DNA of 5,830 nt from NCBI GenBank assembly GCA_900539645.1, contig UQCY01000123.1:1-5830 (forward strand), given 5' to 3'. This DNA comes from an uncultured Clostridium sp. GTDB lineage: Bacteria; Bacillota; Clostridia; Peptostreptococcales; Peptostreptococcaceae. Shown here in pieces: positions 1 through 4,891 of this stretch (position 1 is the first letter of the stretch; every line of letters starts with the position of its first letter). The translations under genes were made by a program, and so were the position numbers. The notes under the pieces were generated by a model. It saw only the letters and a list, made by a program, of their open reading frames with translations, did not search any database and was not told where the DNA came from.

Positions 1-1004
1 TACTTCTAAGAGACCAAGAAGGTAATATAATTTATGGTAAAAATGAAGTAGTCTTTCTAAAATACAGTAAATATTTAATGAATAGCCTAAACAGCGAGTA
101 TAGATTATCTACAGAGGTAAATATTAAAGAGATGGATGAAAGCTGTGTTCTGGATATAATTATGCCTTTACAGCCCATTAATGAGGCAAATAAGGTACTT
201 AGAAATTTAGTTCCATTTACGATATTTGCCGCAATATTGATTGGTATTTTGGGTGCATATATATATTCAAATACAATTACTAAGCCGCTTATAGAGATAA
301 TTGAAAAAGAGAGACGAGAGGAAGAGAATAGGCGAGAGTTTATCGCAACTATATCTCATGAGCTAAAGACTCCTATAACGATAATAAGTGGGCAGCTTGA
401 AGGTATGATATACAATATTGGTAAATACAAGGATAGGGATAAATATCTGAAGGAATCATATACATCTACTCAAGAGCTTAAAGATCTGGTAAATGAAATG
501 ATTGAAATTTCTAAGACAGATATAATGTCTGCATCCTTTAAACCAACAACACTTAGTGTTAAAGAACTTGTAGAGGTTATCCTAAAAAGACAGGAATTTC
601 TTATAGACGAGAAAAATTTAAAGACTAGAGTTGCAATTAGTAGTGATGCAAAAATAAATGCTGATAAGGATAAATTCTCAAAGGCATTGTATAACATCAT
701 AAATAACGCTATAAAATATACTCCAGAAGGAGAGAATATAAATATTAGATTTATAGAAAGAGGATTTAGACCTTCTATATTAGAAGTTGAAAATACTGGA
801 ATAACAATTTCTGATGAATCTCTTAAAAATATATTTAATCCATTCTTTAGAGTTGAGAAATCTCGCTCTAGAAAAACTGGAGGAAGTGGACTAGGTCTTT
901 ACTTAACAAGTCAGATTCTTGCTAAGCATGGATTTGAGTACAAAATGACAAACAGAGGAAATGCGGTATTATTCACTATAGAATTTACAAGTAGGGACTC
1001 TTAA
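1..1004 (+). CDS. Sensor histidine kinase, VanS-like, 5' end outside window
   Basis: Membrane sensor kinase of a two-component system, expected to autophosphorylate on His and pass the phosphate to a response regulator. The frame is open from base 3, so the gene is cut by the window edge; the ATG at 78 is an internal Met. In order: the end of an extracytoplasmic sensor (bases 3-200), a transmembrane helix (about 201-269, NLVPFTIFAAILIGILGAYI), a short HAMP-like linker with a TKPL start, the H-box SHELKTP with the phospho-acceptor His at 357-359, the N-box NIINNAIKYTPEGE (from 693), a degenerate G1 box VENTG (786-800), an F-box NPFFRVEKSRSRK and the G2 box GGSGLGL (879-899). The ENTG form and the KSRSRK-GG-GLGL ending resemble VanS/VncS-type kinases of Firmicutes. 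The response regulator is probably just upstream, because a terminator follows directly. The signal sensed cannot be told from this fragment. Confidence 0.95.
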   Translation, partial: LLRDQEGNIIYGKNEVVFLKYSKYLMNSLNSEYRLSTEVNIKEMDESCVLDIIMPLQPINEANKVLRNLVPFTIFAAILIGILGAYIYSNTITKPLIEIIEKERREEENRREFIATISHELKTPITIISGQLEGMIYNIGKYKDRDKYLKESYTSTQELKDLVNEMIEISKTDIMSASFKPTTLSVKELVEVILKRQEFLIDEKNLKTRVAISSDAKINADKDKFSKALYNIINNAIKYTPEGENINIRFIERGFRPSILEVENTGITISDESLKNIFNPFFRVEKSRSRKTGGSGLGLYLTSQILAKHGFEYKMTNRGNAVLFTIEFTSRDS

Positions 1005-1017
1005 ATCGATACAAAAG

Positions 1018-1051
1018 GATTGTAGCTAAATAAATGCTACAATCTTTTTTT
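1018..1051 (+). terminator. Intrinsic terminator after the histidine kinase
   Basis: A perfect 9-bp stem, GATTGTAGC (1018-1026) with GCTACAATC (1036-1044), closes a 9-nt loop and runs into seven T (1045-1051). It lies 14 bases after the kinase stop codon and separates that operon from the ECF gene. Confidence 0.93.
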
Positions 1052-1082
1052 ATGCTTCCAATATAAAATAAATAACAAAAGA

Positions 1083-1123
1083 ATAATTGTATGCTTACAA
1101 AATTAATGTAATCATACAATTAT
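1083..1123. repeat. 41-bp interrupted palindrome upstream of ECF gene
   Basis: ATAATTGTATG (1083-1093) is the exact reverse complement of CATACAATTAT (1113-1123). Inside, TTACA (1095-1099) pairs with TGTAA (1107-1111) after one C/T mismatch, leaving a 7-nt loop. No T-tract follows on the + strand, so it does not look like a terminator for that strand. The 9-mer AATTGTATG recurs at 1158-1166 over the probable -10 box, and GAATAATTGT (1081-1090) recurs at 1216-1225. It may be a regulator binding site or an RNA hairpin; the regulator is unknown. Confidence 0.6.
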
Positions 1124-1137
1124 AGAGATTAAAGAAA

Positions 1138-1168
1138 TTTACACAAACATATTTCAAAATTGTATGAT
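1138..1168 (+). promoter_or_regulatory. Candidate promoter of the ECF S-component gene
   Basis: TTTACA (1138-1143) and TATGAT (1163-1168) each differ by one base from the sigma-A consensus, but the spacer is 19 bases, longer than ideal. A second -10-like TATTAT lies at 1175-1180. The -10 overlaps the third copy of the AATTGTATG motif. The leader before the start codon would be about 70 bases and includes a small hairpin, AAAACAG/CTGTTTT (1194-1213). Confidence 0.4.
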
Positions 1169-1231
1169 ATAAGTTATTATATAACCATAGAAAAAAACAG
1201 TTTGTACTGTTTTAGGAATAATTGTTTTACC

Positions 1232-1238
1232 AAGGGGA
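1232..1238 (+). promoter_or_regulatory. Ribosome binding site deciding the ECF gene start
   Basis: AAGGGGA lies 8 bases before the ATG at 1247. The same frame is open back to a TTG at 1160, but that codon has no Shine-Dalgarno sequence and the extra 29 residues are polar and unlike an S-component N terminus. Confidence 0.85.
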
Positions 1239-1246
1239 ATAAAAAA

Positions 1247-1777
1247 ATGAGCAATGAAGAAACAAACAAAAAAACGAGATTAATTGTACTGGCAGCATTA
1301 TTGGCATCATTAGTATTTTTAGCAACAGCCTATATCCTTCATATACCAGTTGGAGGAAATGGAGGATATGTACATGTAGGGGATGCGTTTATTTACTTAG
1401 CAGCAGTATTACTTCCAACACCATATGCAATGGCAGCAGCTGCAATAGGAGCAGGACTTGCTGATATAGCAACAGGGGCTGCTATATGGGCTATACCAAC
1501 AATGATAATAAAACCAATATTAGTACTTTTCTTTACAAATAAAACAGACAAAATAATAAACACAAGAAACGTTGTAGCTACTTTAGTAGCTGGTATAGTA
1601 GGAACTGTGCTTTATATGTTTGCAGAAGGAATAATGATTGGTAGTATGCAGGCGGCATTTGTAATGAGTCTTGTAGGACTTGTACAGCCTTTAGGAAGTG
1701 CAATAGTATTCATAGTAGTAGGGCTTGCATTTGACAAGGCAAAAATAAAAACAAAATATCATTTATCAGCAGCATAA
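1247..1777 (+). CDS. ECF transporter S component (substrate-binding membrane subunit)
   Basis: A small integral membrane protein of 176 residues, the usual S-component size, expected to bind a vitamin or vitamin-like compound and work with an EcfA/EcfA'/EcfT energising module. About six hydrophobic helices are visible near residues 11-31, 44-57, 59-75, 81-97, 107-129 and 140-163. Helix 1 holds A16-x3-A20, the AxxxA pattern by which S components contact EcfT. The segment YVHVGDAFIYLAAVLLP (41-57) and the following G-A-G-L-A-D stretch are typical of the riboflavin/hydroxymethylpyrimidine-type S-component family (PF07155-like; the TIGR04002 group is my best guess). No EcfA or EcfT gene is nearby, so it probably shares the cell's common module. 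The ligand cannot be read from the sequence; vitamin B6 is one speculation, given the B6 kinase 3 kb downstream. The gene is monocistronic, bounded by terminators on both sides. Confidence 0.88.
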   Translation: MSNEETNKKTRLIVLAALLASLVFLATAYILHIPVGGNGGYVHVGDAFIYLAAVLLPTPYAMAAAAIGAGLADIATGAAIWAIPTMIIKPILVLFFTNKTDKIINTRNVVATLVAGIVGTVLYMFAEGIMIGSMQAAFVMSLVGLVQPLGSAIVFIVVGLAFDKAKIKTKYHLSAA

Positions 1778-1792
1778 ATGAAGAAATAAAAA

Positions 1793-1820
1793 ACCCTGAA
1801 CAAAAGTTCAGGGTAATTTT
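1793..1820. terminator. Bidirectional terminator between convergent genes
   Basis: A perfect 9-bp GC-rich stem, ACCCTGAAC (1793-1801) with GTTCAGGGT (1806-1814), closes an AAAA loop. On the + strand AATTTTA follows; on the - strand the A-rich run at 1783-1792 gives a T-rich tail. It can end both the ECF gene (stop at 1777) and the repeat-protein gene (stop at 1830). Confidence 0.92.
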
Positions 1821-1829
1821 ATATACTAA

Positions 1830-3014
1830 TTAATTTGTAATTCCATATTTTTTCTTACATACTTCTAATGCTTCAAATAAACCAGAAACGATTCTCTTTA
1901 ACTGATCTTCATTGAAGTCTATGTATTTAGACATATCAAATCCTTCGCTCATACCTCTGTATAGATAGTACATCTTATCAGCTGAGAACTCTGGATTTGC
2001 GTAAACAGAAACGTCTAATTTTTCAGCAAGACCTTTTCTTATTTCTCTCATCTGCTGGAAATCAAAAGCAGTATTTGCAAGAAGTGTAACATCAGAACCT
2101 TCTTTTATAGCCTGTCTTATTTCGTACATCTGATGCATGTTGAACTCTGGAGTAGCATAAGGTGCAACATCAAGGTTTATTCTAAGACCTTTTCTTATTT
2201 CACACATCTGTTCTGCATCAAAATCAGTAGTTGCGTAAACAGAAACATCGCAGTTTTCCATTAAACCATGTCTTATTTCATACATCTGTTCTTTAGAGAA
2301 TTTAGGTTTTGCAAATACATCTACATCAACGTGTTTTTCAAGACCTTTTACTATCTGCTCTAATCTATCTCTATCAAATTTGTAGTTTTCCCAAGCTGTA
2401 GTATCTAGTCCGTCATTTTTATAATGAGCTATTATATTAAGCTGCTGCTGAGTTACATTTTCTCCTGATGCAAGTGCATTTCCAACACATTCTCTAACTA
2501 ATTTTACTCTGTCTTCAAACATATGCTCATTTGAAGGATCAGCATAAGAAGAAACATCTATACCAGCTCTAAGTCCAAGTATAACCTGCTGTAACTGATA
2601 TTCTGATAAAGCATCTATATCAAATGGAGATAAATCAAGTCCTGATTTTAAAGCTCCAAATATTTCTGCCATTTTATATCCGTCGAATTTTTTCTTTGCG
2701 TAAATAGAAACATCAAAACCTTCTTTTAAACCTTTTGATATCCAGTAAAGTTCCTGAGAAGAAAATCCTTCTTCTACATATTTAGATATATCGTTTCCGT
2801 TTTCTAACGCTTCTCTTATAGTCTGCATATCTTTGCTATCAAAGCTAGGTTTTGCATAAATAGAAACGTCCAGATTAGCTTTTAACCCAAGTCTTATTTC
2901 TCTCATCTGTTCGCTGTCAAAACATTCATCTCTGTAAACAGAAACATCAAGACCTGAACTAAGACCTTTATTTATTTCTCTAATCTGGTTTGCATTGAAT
3001 TTGTTAAATTTCAT
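1830..3014 (-). CDS. Tandem 26-residue repeat protein, function unknown
   Basis: A 394-residue protein without a visible signal peptide or membrane helix, so probably cytoplasmic. After five residues (MKFNK) it is entirely repeats of 26 residues beginning at 6, 32, 58, 84, 110, 136, 187, 213, 239, 265, 291, 317, 343 and 369, with one 25-residue, motif-poor unit at 162-186. The consensus is F1, Q5-M6, E8-I9-R10, G12-L13, D18-V19-S20, Y22-A23 and often P25. The first half of each unit looks helical and DVSxYA may be a short strand or turn, so a solenoid used for protein binding is plausible. I recall similar repeats in large proteins from Firmicutes mobile elements, but I assign no function. 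The start is the ATG at 3014, 9 bases after GGGAG; an in-frame TTG at 3023 abuts that site. All 18 Gln codons are CAG. It has its own promoter and shares its terminator with the ECF gene. Confidence 0.93.
   Translation of the reverse strand: MKFNKFNANQIREINKGLSSGLDVSVYRDECFDSEQMREIRLGLKANLDVSIYAKPSFDSKDMQTIREALENGNDISKYVEEGFSSQELYWISKGLKEGFDVSIYAKKKFDGYKMAEIFGALKSGLDLSPFDIDALSEYQLQQVILGLRAGIDVSSYADPSNEHMFEDRVKLVRECVGNALASGENVTQQQLNIIAHYKNDGLDTTAWENYKFDRDRLEQIVKGLEKHVDVDVFAKPKFSKEQMYEIRHGLMENCDVSVYATTDFDAEQMCEIRKGLRINLDVAPYATPEFNMHQMYEIRQAIKEGSDVTLLANTAFDFQQMREIRKGLAEKLDVSVYANPEFSADKMYYLYRGMSEGFDMSKYIDFNEDQLKRIVSGLFEALEVCKKKYGITN
1833..2999 (-). repeat. 78-bp coding repeat array, about 15 units
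   Basis: Codons 6-394 of the repeat protein form units of 78 bp, apart from one 75-bp unit at 2457-2531. The units have diverged in DNA but keep recurring blocks, such as the complement of CAGATG with flanking bases and of GA(T/C)GTTTCT. The most alike units are those beginning at residues 32, 239, 265 and 317. The lack of near-identical neighbours suggests an old array, not recent slippage. Confidence 0.85.
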
Positions 3015-3023
3015 TGTAATCAA

Positions 3024-3028
3024 CTCCC
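3024..3028 (-). promoter_or_regulatory. Ribosome binding site of the repeat-protein gene
   Basis: GGGAG, read on the minus strand, lies 9 bases before the ATG at 3014. It touches the in-frame TTG at 3023, which rules that codon out as the start. Confidence 0.8.
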
Positions 3029-3072
3029 AAAATTATTTTACTTATACATATTTTATAAATTGTTTAAGACTT

Positions 3073-3101
3073 ATTATAATAATTATAATATAAAAAGTAA
3101 A
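3073..3101 (-). promoter_or_regulatory. Sigma-A type promoter of the repeat-protein gene
   Basis: Read on the minus strand, TTTACT (3101-3096) and a perfect TATAAT (3078-3073) stand 17 bases apart. Transcription would start near 3066, giving a leader of about 50 bases. This is the best promoter match in the window. Confidence 0.65.
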
Positions 3102-3123
3102 CGATTTCTATACATTTTGAAAT

Positions 3124-3152
3124 TTGAAAAAATAAGAAAAAGAAAAGATATT
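3124..3152 (+). promoter_or_regulatory. Weak candidate promoter in the divergent region
   Basis: TTGAAA (3124-3129) and GATATT (3147-3152) are 17 bases apart. The predicted start, near 3159, falls at the ATG of a 21-codon ORF and would give the radical SAM operon a leader of about 150 bases. It is an alternative or addition to the TATAAT at 3227. Confidence 0.25.
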
Positions 3153-3160
3153 TATTTTGT

Positions 3161-3197
3161 ATGAGTACAATCTTAATAATGAGTGTAATATTGTACT
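3161..3197. repeat. 18-bp tandem direct repeat with overlapping inverted repeat
   Basis: ATGAGTACAATCTTAATA (3161-3178) is followed at once by a related copy beginning ATGAGTGTAATATT (3179). Overlapping these, AGTACAAT (3164-3171) is the exact inverse of ATTGTACT (3190-3197), with an 18-base gap. The site lies upstream of the operon's likely -10 box, so it may be an operator; in DNA this AT-rich, chance is also possible. Confidence 0.35.
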
Positions 3198-3226
3198 ATT
3201 ATCTGAATGCTTTGAAGAAGTTATAG

Positions 3227-3232
3227 TATAAT
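3227..3232 (+). promoter_or_regulatory. Candidate -10 box of the radical SAM/pyridoxal kinase operon
   Basis: A perfect TATAAT lies 78 bases before the first gene, but no good -35 sits 16-18 bases upstream and there is no TGn extension. It may need an activator. The transcript would begin with sequence that includes an inverted repeat, ATAGAATTA (3231-3239) and TAATTCTAT (3261-3269). Confidence 0.4.
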
Positions 3233-3309
3233 AGAATTATAAAAAATAACTGATAAAAATTAATTCTATAATTAATAATTTTAAGATAATGAAATAGGAG
3301 TGATAAATT

Positions 3310-3909
3310 ATGATGACAATATTCTACCCAATAGGAGAAAGTCTTTATGTGAATCTTACAAATAAATGTCCTTGTAGATGCGTGTTCTGCGTGAGAGAAG
3401 AACATGAAACAGTGGGAAACAATAATAGCCTATGGTTAGACCATGATCCATCTATGGAAGAAATAAAAGTGGATTTAGAAAGATTTAATTTAGATGAATA
3501 CAAAGAAATAGTGTTCTGTGGATTTGGTGAGCCTATGATGAGAATGGATGACCTTATAGAAACAGCAAAATATATAAAATCTAAAAAGGATATAAAAACA
3601 AGAATAAACACAAATGGACTTGGGGATCTTATTCACGAAAAAAACACTGCTGAATGTATTAAAGACTGCATAGATTCTGTATCAATAAGTTTAAATGCTC
3701 CAGATAAGGAAAGTTATTGCAGAGTAACTAGACCTAAGTTTGGAGAACAGTCTTTTGAGGCTATGCTTAAATTTGCCGAAGAATGCAGAGATTGTGGAAT
3801 AAATATAGCATTTTCTGTGGTTGACGAGATTACACCTGAAGAAATAGAAAAATCTAGAGAATTGGCTGAATCTTTAGGAGTTAAATTAAGAGTTAGACAT
3901 AAACGGTAA
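3310..3909 (+). CDS. Radical SAM protein, TatD-associated type
   Basis: A compact radical SAM enzyme of 199 residues that should hold one [4Fe-4S] cluster and cleave S-adenosylmethionine to a 5'-deoxyadenosyl radical. The cluster motif CX3CX2C is C20, C24 and C27, with an extra Cys at 22. The SAM-binding GFGEP lies at 71-75 and INTNG at 99-103. The N terminus (YPIGESLYVNLTNKCPCRC) and the short length resemble the TatD nuclease-associated radical SAM family (TIGR04038, from memory), whose substrate is unknown. The protein ends about where the family's core ends, and no TatD nuclease gene is in the window. Two adjacent ATGs (3310, 3313) are possible starts; AGGAG at 3296-3300 is 9 bases before the first. 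It heads an operon with a second radical SAM gene 37 bases downstream. It has no SPASM or other auxiliary-cluster extension. Confidence 0.88.
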   Translation: MMTIFYPIGESLYVNLTNKCPCRCVFCVREEHETVGNNNSLWLDHDPSMEEIKVDLERFNLDEYKEIVFCGFGEPMMRMDDLIETAKYIKSKKDIKTRINTNGLGDLIHEKNTAECIKDCIDSVSISLNAPDKESYCRVTRPKFGEQSFEAMLKFAEECRDCGINIAFSVVDEITPEEIEKSRELAESLGVKLRVRHKR

Positions 3910-3933
3910 TAAACATAGAAAGTATAATATTTT

Positions 3934-3939
3934 GGAGGG
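3934..3939 (+). promoter_or_regulatory. Ribosome binding site deciding a TTG start
   Basis: GGAGGG stands 7 bases before the TTG at 3947. An in-frame TTG at 3932 overlaps this site and would put it inside the coding region, so the later TTG is chosen. Confidence 0.8.
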
Positions 3940-3946
3940 AATAAAT

Positions 3947-4870
3947 TTGAGCGAACTAAAATATGTATTTGGACCAGTACCTTCTCGCAGAATGGGACGT
4001 TCCCTAGGGATAAGTCCTATTCCTAAAAAGACATGTAATTATTCTTGTGTGTATTGCCAGCTTGGACGTACAAACAAGATGACAAATAAAAGAGAAGAGT
4101 ATTTTTCATTAGAAGATATATTATCTGAATTTGATTTTCATCATAATGAGGATAGCTATGATGTTATAACAATTGTAGGTGAAGGAGAGCCTACATTGTA
4201 TTCTCGTTTGGGAGAGCTTATAAAAGAGATTAAAAAAAGATCTAACAAACCAGTTGCAGTTATAACAAATGGTGCATTATTATACGATGAAAGCGTTCGT
4301 AAAGAACTTATGAATGCTGATATTGTACTACCTTCACTTGATAGCTACAATGAGGAAATGTTTAAAAAGGTTGATAGACCTTATGGAAGGATAAAGTTTG
4401 AAGAAGTATGGCAAGGACTTTTAGATTTTACTAAAGAATATAAAGGTCAAATTTATATGGAAATAATGCTTATGAATGGCATAAATGACGATGAAAAATC
4501 TTTATTTGAATTTAAAAATCTATTAAATCAGATTAGATACGATAGACTTTATATAAATACACCTGTGCGTCCACCAGCAGAGAGTTATATAGAAGAATCT
4601 AGTAAAGAAAGCATAAAAAAGGCAGTTGAGATATTAAAAGGTGTTTCGATAGATATGCTTTCATCTGTTGGATTTTCAAGTGATATAGAAGATGATTATC
4701 AGGCTGTATTAAGTATAATTGGACGTCATCCTATGAATCAGTTTGAAATAAGAAGTTTTCTTGAGTCAAGAGAAAATGAAGATATAGATAAAGTTATGCA
4801 GCAACTAAATCAAGACGATAATGTTTTTAAAATGGAGTATAAAGGTTACTGCACATATCGTTTAAAATAA
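3947..4870 (+). CDS. Radical SAM protein, COG0731-like, with C-terminal winged-helix-like domain
   Basis: A radical SAM enzyme of 307 residues. The N terminus YVFGPVPSRRMGRSLGI (6-22) is the signature of a widespread bacterial and archaeal family placed in COG0731, distantly related to the wyosine synthase TYW1; the bacterial members have no settled function. The cluster motif CX3CX2C is C30, C34 and C37, followed by QLGRT. GEGEP (78-82) contacts SAM and ITNG lies at 106-109. From about residue 254 the sequence IIGRHPMNQFEIRSFLES...GYCTYRLK reads like a winged helix-turn-helix, a tail I recall in relatives, possibly for nucleic acid or protein binding. Translation starts at TTG 3947. The gene lies 37 bases after the first radical SAM gene and 21 bases before the pyridoxal kinase gene. 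The paired radical SAM genes suggest linked reactions, which is inference. Confidence 0.9.
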   Translation: MSELKYVFGPVPSRRMGRSLGISPIPKKTCNYSCVYCQLGRTNKMTNKREEYFSLEDILSEFDFHHNEDSYDVITIVGEGEPTLYSRLGELIKEIKKRSNKPVAVITNGALLYDESVRKELMNADIVLPSLDSYNEEMFKKVDRPYGRIKFEEVWQGLLDFTKEYKGQIYMEIMLMNGINDDEKSLFEFKNLLNQIRYDRLYINTPVRPPAESYIEESSKESIKKAVEILKGVSIDMLSSVGFSSDIEDDYQAVLSIIGRHPMNQFEIRSFLESRENEDIDKVMQQLNQDDNVFKMEYKGYCTYRLK

Positions 4871-4891
4871 ACAAATAAAGGAGTATTTATA

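Noticed and set aside
78..80. ATG as the start of the histidine kinase
   Set aside because: The frame is open to the window edge, there is no ribosome binding site before it, and a start here would remove most of the sensor domain and the first membrane helix.
470..700. Minus-strand ORF of 76 codons inside the histidine kinase
   Set aside because: It lies opposite a well-supported kinase domain, has no recognisable domain, and looks like an antisense shadow.
1160..1246. TTG start adding 29 residues to the ECF protein
   Set aside because: No Shine-Dalgarno precedes it, it overlaps the probable -10 box, and the ATG at 1247 has a strong site and gives a normal N terminus.
1052..1246. TPP, FMN, preQ1 or T-box element in the ECF gene leader
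   Set aside because: None of the conserved core motifs of these classes that I can recognise is present; only simple AT-rich hairpins are seen.
1833..2999. Regular 78-bp repeats as a CRISPR array or satellite DNA
   Set aside because: The units are coding, diverged, contiguous without spacers, and in frame as a 26-residue protein repeat.
3015..3023. TTG start adding three residues to the repeat protein
   Set aside because: It directly abuts GGGAG, leaving no spacer; the ATG at 3014 has a 9-base spacer.
3199..3611. Minus-strand ORFs of 68 and 88 codons over the first radical SAM gene and its leader
   Set aside because: They overlap the conserved cluster and SAM motifs on the other strand and have composition expected of shadows.
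3923..3928. TATAAT as an internal promoter for the second radical SAM gene
   Set aside because: No -35 box lies at a proper distance and transcription would start on or inside the ribosome binding site, so co-transcription with the first gene is more likely.
3932..3946. TTG start adding five residues to the second radical SAM protein
   Set aside because: It overlaps the ribosome binding site that serves the TTG at 3947.
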